Shown: positions 29,084 to 36,526, counted from the first letter of the stretch. The stretch is 42,981 nt of DNA from 2-02-FULL-45-10 sp046590235 (GCA_046590235.1 JBKJTY010000010.1:1-42981); one strand, 5' to 3'. Numbers and translations are program-made. Notes: generated by a model not told the origin, from the sequence alone.

Positions 29084-29112
29084 TTGAAAAGAAACACGAA
29101 ACGTGTTATCCT
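29084..29112 (+). promoter_or_regulatory. promoter of tRNA-Cys
   Basis: TTGAAA, 17-nt spacer, TATCCT, about 15 nt before the tRNA. Confidence 0.6.
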
Positions 29113-29126
29113 CTACTCACATAAAT

Positions 29127-29198
29127 GGCCCAGTAGCAAAGTAGAAATGCGCGAGTCTGCAAAACTTGTATGCGCGGGTGCGATTCCCGCCTGGGCCT
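29127..29198 (+). tRNA. tRNA-Cys (GCA), unusual D- and T-loops
   Basis: Acceptor stem GGCCCAG / CTGGGCC with discriminator T73, the cysteine identity base. The anticodon loop CTGCAAA gives GCA. T-stem GCGGG/CCCGC. Two departures stand out: the D-loop reads AAAGTAGAAA, so the usual G18 is A while G19 is kept, and the T-loop is TGCGATT with G at the Psi55 position. CCA is not encoded. It is followed by a terminator at 29204-29230. Confidence 0.93.
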
Positions 29199-29203
29199 CA
29201 CAA

Positions 29204-29230
29204 ATATCCTCCTTACCGGAGGATGTTTTA
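29204..29230 (+). terminator. terminator of tRNA-Cys
   Basis: ATCCTCC-TTACC-GGAGGAT followed by GTTTTA. Confidence 0.75.
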
Positions 29231-29254
29231 TCTTCGGTCCAGGCGGGAATTGCG

Positions 29255-29283
29255 TTGACAAAAACGCCTTTTTTCGTTATACT
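29255..29283 (+). promoter_or_regulatory. consensus promoter of the 29328 gene
   Basis: TTGACA, 17-nt spacer, TATACT: the sigma-70 -35 consensus is exact, and -10 differs by one base. The start codon is 44 nt downstream. Confidence 0.92.
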
Positions 29284-29327
29284 CTTCGCAAATCCCCTGC
29301 TCTTTCACTCATCCCAAGGAGGTCGCC

Positions 29328-29690
29328 ATGAGTCCGACGTACACCAGGACAGCGCACTTTAAGGCGCTCCTCTGGCAAGCAATACGTACGCTTGAAAGCC
29401 GCTGTCGCAAGTACAAGCTCACGGCCTTCTCTAGTCCGAGTCTCTTCAGCATGTGGAACACACTTCGCAAAACGAAGAAGCGTCCATCTGATGAGGTGAT
29501 CCGAGTGGCCACTAAACAACTCCAGGAAGTGATCCGGAATTTCAAATACCCGGAGTGGATCGTCGAACGGAAGGTGACCAAGTACCTTAGCAAGTTCAAG
29601 GAAGGTGAAGGAGCGCTCAGCCTCGGTGAGATCATCGATTTGGCCAAGCAGCATCATCGCCTCAGCATCCCGCAGATGTTCAAGATCTGA
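29328..29690 (+). CDS. GC-rich orphan basic helical protein (120 aa)
   Basis: The start is unusually well marked: AAGGAGGT, a complete Shine-Dalgarno sequence, 4 nt before the ATG, and a consensus promoter upstream. The product is basic and helix-rich (FKALLWQAIRTLESRCRKYK, DEVIRVATKQLQEVIRNFK, VERKVTKYLSKFKEGEGALS), with no membrane segment or cysteine motif (one Cys). It looks like a small nucleic-acid or ribosome-associated protein, which is only an inference from charge. No family is recognised. It ends in TGA, showing that TGA is stop here. GC-rich codons contrast with polA. Two opposite-strand frames over the same bases lack signals. Confidence 0.72.
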   Translation: MSPTYTRTAHFKALLWQAIRTLESRCRKYKLTAFSSPSLFSMWNTLRKTKKRPSDEVIRVATKQLQEVIRNFKYPEWIVERKVTKYLSKFKEGEGALSLGEIIDLAKQHHRLSIPQMFKI

Positions 29691-29712
29691 ACTACAGTAG
29701 CAAGGGCGCTCT

Positions 29713-29775
29713 TCCAGGTAGCGTTATACCTGGAATCGCAAAAACAAATCACATCCGTGGTTTGTTTTTGTTTTT
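29713..29775 (+). terminator. hairpin and terminator after the 29328 gene
   Basis: First CGCTCTTCCAGGTAGCG and an overlapping TTCCAGGT/ACCTGGAA hairpin, then the terminator AAAAACAAA-TCAC / GTGG-TTTGTTTTT (about 29740-29772) with more T. The CGCT-N9-AGCG motif resembles the one at about 24608-24628 after the 24400 gene. Confidence 0.75.
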
Positions 29776-29781
29776 GACGTA

Positions 29782-29790
29782 TGTTACAAT
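29782..29790 (+). promoter_or_regulatory. extended -10 promoter of polA
   Basis: TGT-TACAAT; predicted RNA start about 29797, leaving at most a short leader before the TTG (29806) or GTG (29830) start. Confidence 0.5.
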
Positions 29791-29829
29791 AACGCCGGAT
29801 TATTTTTGGCTTACATTAGCAATTTATCT

Positions 29830-32511
29830 GTGTCTCTTCCTAAACTTGTTATTATCGACGGCAACGCTATTATCCACCGCGCCTACCACGCTCTCCCACC
29901 CATGACCACCAAAGAAGGTGTCATAGTAAATGCTGCCTACGGATTCACTTCCATGCTATTTAAGGTTATCAACGATGTTAAACCAGAGTATTTGGCAGTA
30001 ACGTTTGATATGGCTGGTGGTAGTAAGGCACGTCTTGAAGCTTTTGCAGATTATAAAGCAACACGCGTGAAGGCTGACCAAGCATTGTATGATCAGATTC
30101 CCCTCACCCACCGGGTTGTTGAAGCATTGAATATACCGATTTTTGAAAAACAGGGTTTTGAAGCCGACGACGTCATCGGAACTATTGCTCGCGCGGTGGA
30201 AAAGAAAGATGGTGTTGAAGTGTATGTAGTGACTGGTGATATGGATACACTTCAGCTTGTTGATGACCATATTAAAGTGTATACCCTGAAAAAAGGTATT
30301 AGCGACATTATTATTTACGACACCGCCGAAGTTCATAAGCGCTATGGTTTTGGTCCGGAGCGTGTTGTTGATTACAAAGCTATTCGCGGTGATGCTTCAG
30401 ATAACATCCCGGGTGTGCCAGGTATCGGTGAAAAGGGTGCAACCGACCTGATCCAAAAAGTAGGCAGCTTGGAAATGATTTATGAAAAAATTGATAGCTT
30501 AAAAGAGCTTGGTTTTAAAGATGGTCTCATCGCGAAGCTGATAGCGGGCAAAGAAAGTGCTTTCATGAGTAAGGATTTGGCGACCATTGATTGTAGTGTT
30601 CCTGAAGTAGACTTCTCACTTGAGAAAACACGCATTAAACCATTTGATCGCGAAAAGGTGGTTGAACTATTCCGTCGTTTAGAATTTTTTAGTTTAATAA
30701 AACGGCTGCCCGGCTCGGAAGAAGCCTCCTCCGCTAAAGCTCCGGCGGCCAAGGAAAAACGTAGTGCTAAAAAAGATTTAGTATATGCTGAGGTAAAAAC
30801 TGATGAAGCGTTTAAAGAAGTTGCCGTAGCGATTAAAGAAACTGGTAAGTTTGCCGCTAAAGCACTCGTGCAAGGCGATCTTTATTCTGGTACGATCACT
30901 GGCTTGGTAGTTATTGTTAATCATTTTGCCTGGAATATAACTGGTGAAGCGCTAAAAAAAGCACTCACTCTATTTATTGATGAAAAGACTGAATTAATCG
31001 GACATGATGTAAAACAGCTTGTTAAAGCGGTTGAAAACTTGGGCAAAACCGAAGTGAAGAACAAATTGTTTGATGTCATGATAGCTAGTTACCTGTTAAA
31101 TCCGGGTAACCGCGCTAACGATGCTGCAAGTATTGTCTTGAAAGTTATTGGTAAAGAATTACCTGCCGGCAGCGGTCAAGAAAGTCTATTTGGTATTGAT
31201 GCTCGTGTCGTGGCGCATGAATTGTACCTATTGGCGCAGGCAGCTGAAGAGTTGAAAAAAGATCTACAGAAAGTCGGTAACTTGGGGCTCATGGAAAATT
31301 TGGAGATGCCGCTGACGAAAGTATTGGCTGTTATGGAATCAAACGGTGTAGCGGTAGATAGTGAAATGCTGCATAAATCATCTATTGATGTTGCCGAACA
31401 AATAAAGAAATGTACCAAAACAATTTTTCAAGAAGCAGGTGCTGAATTTAACATCAGCTCCCCTATTCAATTACGCGAAGTTTTGTTTGAAAAAATGCAA
31501 ATCCCAACTGACGGGATTAAAAAAGGTAAAACCGGTCTTTCTACATCTGCTGATGAGCTTGAGAAATTGCGCGGCCTACATCCGATTATCGAGCACATCA
31601 TGAATTATCGTGAACTGACCAAATTGCAGAACACCTATATTGATGTCTTGCCAACACTCGTTAACAAAAAGACAGGCCGCATTCACTCAACCTTTAACCA
31701 AGCAGTTGCCGCAACTGGACGATTATCTAGTACTGATCCAAATTTACAAAACATTCCAATTCGCACTGAACTTGGTAAGGAAATTCGCCAAGCCTTTATT
31801 GCTGAAAAGGGTTATCAATTAATTAGCGCCGATTATTCGCAGATTGAGTTACGGATCGTCGCTTCACTCGCTAAGGATGAAAAGATGATGGAAATTTTTA
31901 AGAACGACGAAGATATTCATACAGCCACCGCCGCAGCAATCCACGGCATTCCCATCAAAGATGTTACTAAAGAGATCCGCCGTACGGCAAAAGAAATCAA
32001 CTTTGGCGTGTTATATGGCATGAGTGCTCATGGGTTGTCATGGCGCGCTCAGATCACACACCAAGAAGCACAGGCTTTCATTAAAAAATATTTCGAACAG
32101 TTTAGCGGGGTGAAAAAATACATGGAAGAAACGCTTGAGTTTACAAAAAAAGAAGGCTACTGCGAAACTTTATTTGGCCGACGTCGATATATTCCCGAGC
32201 TTGGTTCCAGTAATTTCCAATTGCGCAATGCGGCGGAACGTATGGCGATCAATCATCCGGTGCAAGGTACGGCTGCCGACCTAATCAAAATAGCGATGAT
32301 AAAAGTGCAAGATGAGATTAAGAAAAAATATGCTCCCGACGAAGTTAAGCTCACCTTGCAAGTACACGATGAATTGGTGCTTGAAGTAAAAGAAAAATTA
32401 CTGGAAAAAGTTATGAAAGAAGTAAAGGAAGTAATGGAGAGTGTTGTAACGCTCAATGTCCCGGTTAAAGTAGAAGTACATTCTGGTAAGAGTTGGGGTG
32501 ATAGTAAGTAG
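29830..32511 (+). CDS. polA: DNA polymerase I
   Basis: The protein has about 893 residues. A 5'-3' exonuclease domain starts KLVIIDGNAIIHRAYHALPP and includes FEADDVIGTIAR, YVVTGDMDTLQLVD and RGDASDNIPGVPGIGEKGA. A 3'-5' exonuclease-like domain lacks the D-x-E proofreading motif (KFAAKALVQG in its place), so proofreading is probably lost. The polymerase domain has motif A SADYSQIELRIVASLA, motif B RRTAKEINFGVLYGM and motif C LQVHDELVLEV. The linker EEASSAKAPAAKEKRSAKKD is encoded partly by a dispersed repeat (30725-30748). The start could be TTG at 29806; I prefer GTG 29830 because it begins just before the conserved KLVIIDGN. It functions in Okazaki processing and repair. Confidence 0.96.
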   Translation: MSLPKLVIIDGNAIIHRAYHALPPMTTKEGVIVNAAYGFTSMLFKVINDVKPEYLAVTFDMAGGSKARLEAFADYKATRVKADQALYDQIPLTHRVVEALNIPIFEKQGFEADDVIGTIARAVEKKDGVEVYVVTGDMDTLQLVDDHIKVYTLKKGISDIIIYDTAEVHKRYGFGPERVVDYKAIRGDASDNIPGVPGIGEKGATDLIQKVGSLEMIYEKIDSLKELGFKDGLIAKLIAGKESAFMSKDLATIDCSVPEVDFSLEKTRIKPFDREKVVELFRRLEFFSLIKRLPGSEEASSAKAPAAKEKRSAKKDLVYAEVKTDEAFKEVAVAIKETGKFAAKALVQGDLYSGTITGLVVIVNHFAWNITGEALKKALTLFIDEKTELIGHDVKQLVKAVENLGKTEVKNKLFDVMIASYLLNPGNRANDAASIVLKVIGKELPAGSGQESLFGIDARVVAHELYLLAQAAEELKKDLQKVGNLGLMENLEMPLTKVLAVMESNGVAVDSEMLHKSSIDVAEQIKKCTKTIFQEAGAEFNISSPIQLREVLFEKMQIPTDGIKKGKTGLSTSADELEKLRGLHPIIEHIMNYRELTKLQNTYIDVLPTLVNKKTGRIHSTFNQAVAATGRLSSTDPNLQNIPIRTELGKEIRQAFIAEKGYQLISADYSQIELRIVASLAKDEKMMEIFKNDEDIHTATAAAIHGIPIKDVTKEIRRTAKEINFGVLYGMSAHGLSWRAQITHQEAQAFIKKYFEQFSGVKKYMEETLEFTKKEGYCETLFGRRRYIPELGSSNFQLRNAAERMAINHPVQGTAADLIKIAMIKVQDEIKKKYAPDEVKLTLQVHDELVLEVKEKLLEKVMKEVKEVMESVVTLNVPVKVEVHSGKSWGDSK
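30725..30748 (+). repeat. family C repeat inside polA linker
   Basis: CCTCCTCCGCTAAAGCTCCG then GCGG matches the reverse complement of 11488-11512 and, over about 20 nt, 36910-36929. It is translated in-frame as part of SSAKAPAA between the exonuclease domains. Confidence 0.6.
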
Positions 32512-32514
32512 TAT

Positions 32515-32545
32515 AAAAAAACAACCCACTAAGGGTTGTTTTTTA
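32515..32545 (+). terminator. terminator of polA
   Basis: AAAACAACCC-ACTAA-GGGTTGTTTT plus T run, immediately after the stop. Confidence 0.92.
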
Positions 32546-32723
32546 TTTATTTGTTCAGTTGTTACATCAGACATACATGGAGTAACGTTTTATTTTATTG
32601 TACATATCACAACCAGCCAGATGGGATTTTGTCTAGCTATTGACGAGAAAGTTGCGGCTTGTCATGGTACTAGTAGCAAACAAAGTAGACGGCGTTCCAA
32701 CAATCTTCACACAAGGGGGTAAT

Positions 32724-33272
32724 ATGAGGTTTTTTACGCTAATTGTGATCGTTGGCATGAGTTGTGCGGAAGAAGAAGTGCGTAAAGTTCCTGTCCACGT
32801 TCCGATTAAACCACTCGTGCAAGATAAAAAAGCCGGGGCTGCACCCCGTGTGGCAAAAGAGATGCCTGGCTGGCACGGATATGTCCTGGTAAGACCGTCG
32901 CGAAATAAGCTGGGGTTTTTTCTCTCAGTGCGTGACCATGACGAGATCGTGGTGCGTGCCGACAGCGTAGTTGCAGATGTTCCCGGAGACAACGGGGAAC
33001 ACTGCGCTGTGTTCCCCGTGCCCGCTGCGTTCAACTCGTTCGTCAAGGATGTGCTCGTCTGCGGCAGTCGCGTGAAAGGTCGGGTACATTTACCTGGATG
33101 CGTCTTTAGCTATGAGTCTGAGGAGTTACCCTGGCCAATTGAGGATGGCGAGCTAAAAGGAAGGCTTTTCCATTTACTTTTGCCATCAGATCAAAAGGCG
33201 CATATGCGAAATCAATGTCCAGGAATTGATCGGGGCGGAACAGTCGATGTGAGCACAAAACAAAAAAAATAA
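32724..33272 (+). CDS. GC-rich orphan secreted or lipoprotein-like protein (182 aa)
   Basis: The ATG at 32724 is preceded by AAGGGGGT with only 3 nt between; an upstream in-frame ATG at 32640 lacks an RBS and adds no signal peptide. The start MRFFTLIVIVGMSCAEEE looks like a short signal peptide with a possible lipobox (GMSC), atypical because the -3 residue is Gly. The mature part is Lys/Pro-rich then beta-like (GWHGYVLVRPSRNKLGFFLS, DEIVVRADSVVADVPGDN), with cysteines spread over the C-half. I recognise no family. Only a TTGACG-like -35 (32640) is visible upstream, without a clear -10. GC-rich codons contrast with its neighbours. Confidence 0.6.
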   Translation: MRFFTLIVIVGMSCAEEEVRKVPVHVPIKPLVQDKKAGAAPRVAKEMPGWHGYVLVRPSRNKLGFFLSVRDHDEIVVRADSVVADVPGDNGEHCAVFPVPAAFNSFVKDVLVCGSRVKGRVHLPGCVFSYESEELPWPIEDGELKGRLFHLLLPSDQKAHMRNQCPGIDRGGTVDVSTKQKK

Positions 33273-33330
33273 AAGAGCACTTTTGACAGCGTCTGGTTGT
33301 TCGAACGCCGGCGCTACTTTGTTTGCTATA

Positions 33331-33363
33331 AAAAATGACCGCTTATACGCGGCCATTTTTTAA
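33331..33363. terminator. bidirectional terminator
   Basis: AAAATG-A-CCGC / GCGG-C-CATTTT flanked by A and T runs, between convergent genes. Upstream at 33287-33315 is another hairpin, AGCG-TCTGG / CCGG-CGCT. Confidence 0.85.
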
Positions 33364-33377
33364 TCGTTGAAGTAGTT

Positions 33378-33866
33378 TTACTTTTTATCTTCGCAGCCAC
33401 CACAGTTTTGACCGCAGCAACCTTCTGGTTTAGCCATTTCTAGAGCAGCCGATTTACAAGCGTTACAACAACACTCTGTCTTTACCAAACGCCACTTGCC
33501 AGCACCACCCCCAAGAATGGCGAGTGTACCGCCAAGGAGTATGAGTGGTAAGAAGTAACCTTCGAATGGACCACCGCGATGTATAGTTGCCATTGCCACA
33601 ATTAAGATGATGGACAAGATACCAGCTGCATAGCGAGCAAAGACACCAAGGAGAACCATAATGCCACCGAGAATTTCTAAGATGCCGATAATGTATGCCC
33701 ACAAACTACCGCCGCCCGGTAAGCCTAAACTAGCAAACATGCCGCTAGCCATTTCATGCCCCGCGTTAACCTTACTGACGCCTACGTAAAAAAATATAAC
33801 TGCGATAATAATACGTAGCGCAAGTAAACCGGCGGCCTTCATTACACTGTGTGTGCATTTTTGCAT
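33378..33866 (-). CDS. DoxX family membrane protein with Cys-rich C-terminal tail
   Basis: The 162-residue protein shows the DoxX pattern: LLALRIIIAVIFFYVGVSKV, then FASLGLPGGGSLWAYIIGIL with EILGGIMVLLGVFARYAAGI, and two more helices (four in all). After the last helix come 40 residues carrying nine cysteines (ECCCNACKS, GCCGQNCGGCEDKK), arranged like a metal- or iron-sulfur-binding tail. DoxX homologues in mycobacteria act in redox complexes with thiol enzymes. The tail could bind Cu, Zn or Fe. The next gene upstream on this strand, 24 nt away, is NDH-2, so both may form a redox unit. Confidence 0.85.
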   Translation of the reverse strand: MQKCTHSVMKAAGLLALRIIIAVIFFYVGVSKVNAGHEMASGMFASLGLPGGGSLWAYIIGILEILGGIMVLLGVFARYAAGILSIILIVAMATIHRGGPFEGYFLPLILLGGTLAILGGGAGKWRLVKTECCCNACKSAALEMAKPEGCCGQNCGGCEDKK

Positions 33867-33890
33867 ACTTGGAAAGTTAGTAATAATAAT

Positions 33891-35132
33891 TTATTTTTTG
33901 TTTAAAGTTTGATCGATGGCAATTATATATCCAAAGCCAAAGAGATGCAAGGTCCAGTCAAGCATAATTTTTAGTTTACGCATTAAACCTGGCATGAACA
34001 AGAGGTAGACAGTGCGACGGATCCACCAAGCAAACCAACCGGTAAAAATATAATTACCCCTAATAATAAGCGCGTACCGATCGCCAATAGGCATGAGTGT
34101 TCCGCGTGATGTAAAGAAGAAGGGTTTGATGGTTTCGTTAAGAATCGTGGCCATGATATGTTCGGCAACATATGTACCCTGTCGATGCGCAAGTTCACCA
34201 AGTTGCGGATAAGGCACTTCACTTCCCTTGTTTGTCCCGTAACCAGTGTCACCTACGCCGTAAAGGGTAGGATACAGCGCGTGATTAAGAAAATTAGTAA
34301 GTGGTAAGCGTCCTTTTAAGCAGTCTTTTGCATCCATTAAACCTTCAGCTTTATTGGCTATGCCGGTGCACCAAAGTGTCATGTCGCTCGCTAGTGCTTC
34401 ATTCCCGTCAAACGTAATGGTTGAGCTGCCTACTTCCGTAACTCGCTTATTAAGCAGTAGATCAACGTTAAGTTTCTTAAGTCGTTTGATAATAATTTGC
34501 TGTGCTTTAACTGGAAGTTGTGGCACCACCGTGGTAGAAGCTTCGACTACTCGTAAATTAATTACGGTGTCTTTATAAAGTTTTTTAAGCGTGTGTTCGC
34601 GGAAATACGCTAACTGGCCAGCAACTTCAACTCCGGTGTAGCCGCCTCCAACAACTGTTAAATGTAACGTCCTTGGTTGCGCTTCCAGCTTCTTTAGTAA
34701 GGTCTGACGGAATTGCATTGCTTTAGGTAATGTTCGTACTGTATAAGCGTGTGTGTCGGCTCCTGGTGTATTAAAAAAGTTTACTCCGCTACCGAGCGCT
34801 AAAACGCAGTAATCATAGGTGAGCGTCCCCTCACTCGTAACTACGGTTTTATCTTGTGGTAAAAGTTCAGTAACAGTAGCGTTTAAAAAATGATGTGGAG
34901 TTTTATATATTAATTCACGAATTGGAGCGGTACAGTGGCCTGGCTCCACCGAGCCGGAAGCTACTTCATGAAGAAGTGGGGTGAAGGTAAAGTAGTTGTT
35001 GCTGTCAACGATAGTGATTCGTTTCAAGAGACCGTGTTGTTTGAGTAAGTGGTTTAGTTTTCGAAATACTTCGAAGCCGCCGATGCCGGCGCCGAGGATA
35101 ACGATGTCGCTGTGTGTCGTTTGTTTTTGCAT
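33891..35132 (-). CDS. type II NADH:quinone oxidoreductase (NDH-2) family
   Basis: The 413-residue flavoprotein has an N-terminal FAD-binding Rossmann fold (DIVILGAGIGGFEVFRKL), a NAD(P)H-binding fold (LTVVGGGYTGVEVAGQLA), the FAD-contact motif YGVGDTGYG, and a C-terminal region with a hydrophobic aromatic segment (IFTGWFAWWIRRTVYLLF) that anchors NDH-2 in the membrane. It oxidises NADH and reduces quinone without pumping protons. This is notable in a reduced genome. The other NAD(P)/FAD oxidoreductase families (such as sulfide:quinone reductases) share the fold, so the substrate is a family-level inference. DoxX follows downstream. Confidence 0.86.
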   Translation of the reverse strand: MQKQTTHSDIVILGAGIGGFEVFRKLNHLLKQHGLLKRITIVDSNNYFTFTPLLHEVASGSVEPGHCTAPIRELIYKTPHHFLNATVTELLPQDKTVVTSEGTLTYDYCVLALGSGVNFFNTPGADTHAYTVRTLPKAMQFRQTLLKKLEAQPRTLHLTVVGGGYTGVEVAGQLAYFREHTLKKLYKDTVINLRVVEASTTVVPQLPVKAQQIIIKRLKKLNVDLLLNKRVTEVGSSTITFDGNEALASDMTLWCTGIANKAEGLMDAKDCLKGRLPLTNFLNHALYPTLYGVGDTGYGTNKGSEVPYPQLGELAHRQGTYVAEHIMATILNETIKPFFFTSRGTLMPIGDRYALIIRGNYIFTGWFAWWIRRTVYLLFMPGLMRKLKIMLDWTLHLFGFGYIIAIDQTLNKK

Positions 35133-35168
35133 AGAGAGGAATATTTACTTATGCAGTATAGCATTTTC

Positions 35169-35222
35169 TGTCATTCTCGCGAAGGCCATGCCTACCGGCA
35201 GGCAGGCGGGAATCCAGGATGC
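35169..35222 (+). repeat. family A repeat with nested palindrome
   Basis: Outer unit: GTCATTCTCGCGAAGGC ... GGCGGGAATCCAGGATGC. Nested inside is ATGCCTACCGGCAGGCAGG, which relates to the element nested at 6873-6892. This indicates insertion of one repeat into another. Confidence 0.75.
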
Positions 35223-35226
35223 TAAA

Positions 35227-35256
35227 TGTCATTCTGAGGAACCGAAGAATCTTCCT
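35227..35256 (+). repeat. short repeat, GTCATTCTGAGG family
   Basis: GTCATTCTGAGGAACCGAAG then AATCTTCCT, like the outer unit at 6860-6910; it directly follows the family A copy. Confidence 0.7.
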
Positions 35257-35270
35257 ATTATTCAATTTTA

Positions 35271-35467
35271 CTTCACTATCGTTCTATTCATTTTTACTAC
35301 TGCGTAGTCCGCTTGTCACTTTCTTTATAATACTGCTATAGGAATCCTCTCCACTCGCGACCCGTTCGTTACGAGATGCAAATATTCTTGCGAAAGAATA
35401 TTTCACAAAAGAAAGTTTCGGGGGAAAGTAAAACTCGCCTTGGCTCAAAAAGTTACTTTCCCCCGAA
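35271..35467 (+). repeat. composite structured repeat, copy 1
   Basis: A 60-nt block (35271-35330, with ACTACTGCGTAGT and CTTGTCACTTTCTTTATAA) is followed by 86 nt of copy-specific sequence, including hairpin AAATATTCTT-GCGA-AAGAATATTT (35380-35403), and then a perfect 15-bp stem TTCGGGGGAAAGTAA (35417-35431) / TTACTTTCCCCCGAA (35453-35467) around a 21-nt loop. Copy 2 at 38383-38518 has the same plan. The rest of the gap to 35521 is GC-rich with no frame I can support. Confidence 0.8.
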
Positions 35468-35521
35468 CCCCCATTGCCCGCCGTAGCCCCGGTGAGCGGA
35501 GGAGGGTGGCCTTTGCGTGAC

Positions 35522-35550
35522 TTGTTTTTTTAATGTGAGACAGGTATAGT
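35522..35550 (+). promoter_or_regulatory. promoter of holA
   Basis: TTGTTT, 17-nt spacer, TATAGT; start codon 13 nt downstream of the -10 box, so the leader is only a few nt. Confidence 0.55.
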
Positions 35551-35563
35551 TGAGCGACTATAT

Positions 35564-36526
35564 ATGATTCTCTTTTTGTATGGTGATGACACCTTTCGGA
35601 GTCGTCGCTATTTGGAACAATCTATTGAGAAATTCAAGCGAGAACGGGATCCACAGGGGTATAATGTTATTCGTTTGGATGGTAAGAAGATAGAACAATC
35701 AAAGTTGTTCGCTGAGATTGCTGCAGCGCCGTTTTTGGCTGCTAAGCGAATGGTAGTTGTTGAGAATATGGCTTCTAGTGCAGATAAGGAAGGGATGGCA
35801 GCTTTAATGGAGCGTCTAGAGAAACAATCTTTTCCAGAAAGTTCAGTGGTAGTATTTTGGCAGGGTGAAGCGGTTGGGAAAACGAAGGAAGCTAAAAAAC
35901 TGTTTGAAATGCTGACAAAGGAAAAGTACGCTCAGGTGTTTGAACTGCTAACTGGTGACGCTTTGGAACGTTGGCTTAAAAAAGAGTGTGATGACCGGAG
36001 TGTAGCTATTGCGCCGAATGCGTTGCGTTATATTGCGGTTAATACCGGTGATGATGTGTGGCAAGCGCACACCTTGGTTGATCAATTGGCGGCGTATAAG
36101 ATGGGTGGAACGATTGAATTAGTTGACGTCATCCACTTCTTGCCAGAAAAGCTGGATAATAATATCTTTTCCATGATCGAAGCGATCATTCAGGGCAACC
36201 ACAAGCTCGGGATGAAGTTGTTGTATGAACAGCGACGTCTAGGACAAGAGGACATGCAGTTGTTTGGCATGATCGTCTGGCAGTTCCGAGTGTTATTGCA
36301 AATTGCTGACCTGTTGGAACGTGAACCGCATGCGCAGCCGGACACTATGGCTAAACAGCTTGACTTACATCCGTTCGTTGTAAAGAAAAACCTACCCGTA
36401 GTAAAGCGTTATCCGTACGCTACACTGAAGAAAGTGTATGCGGCCCTCTCCGAAATCGATTGGAAGACAAAAACCGGCCAAGGTGACCAGGCTTTGATGC
36501 TTGATTTGTTCGTTAGTAGCTTGTAA
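35564..36526 (+). CDS. holA: DNA polymerase III delta subunit
   Basis: The 320-residue protein has the HolA layout: N-terminal AAA-like fold beginning MILFLYGDDTFRSRRYLEQS, then the stretch FAEIAAAPFLAAKRMVVVEN, ESSVVVFWQGEAVGKTKEAK, and a C-terminal helical collar with LPEKLDNNIFSMIEAIIQGN and EDMQLFGMIVWQFRVLLQIA. It opens the beta clamp in the clamp loader. There is no Shine-Dalgarno sequence. Directly after its stop (0 nt) comes a 62-bp repeat, the exact inverse of the one in the ligase gene, then a bidirectional terminator. Confidence 0.92.
   Translation: MILFLYGDDTFRSRRYLEQSIEKFKRERDPQGYNVIRLDGKKIEQSKLFAEIAAAPFLAAKRMVVVENMASSADKEGMAALMERLEKQSFPESSVVVFWQGEAVGKTKEAKKLFEMLTKEKYAQVFELLTGDALERWLKKECDDRSVAIAPNALRYIAVNTGDDVWQAHTLVDQLAAYKMGGTIELVDVIHFLPEKLDNNIFSMIEAIIQGNHKLGMKLLYEQRRLGQEDMQLFGMIVWQFRVLLQIADLLEREPHAQPDTMAKQLDLHPFVVKKNLPVVKRYPYATLKKVYAALSEIDWKTKTGQGDQALMLDLFVSSL

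Noticed and set aside
29277..29657. Minus-strand frames of 126 and 112 residues opposite the 29328 gene
   Set aside because: Both overlap the plus-strand gene, which has a consensus promoter and complete SD; the minus frames have neither and are probably open because the gene is GC-rich.
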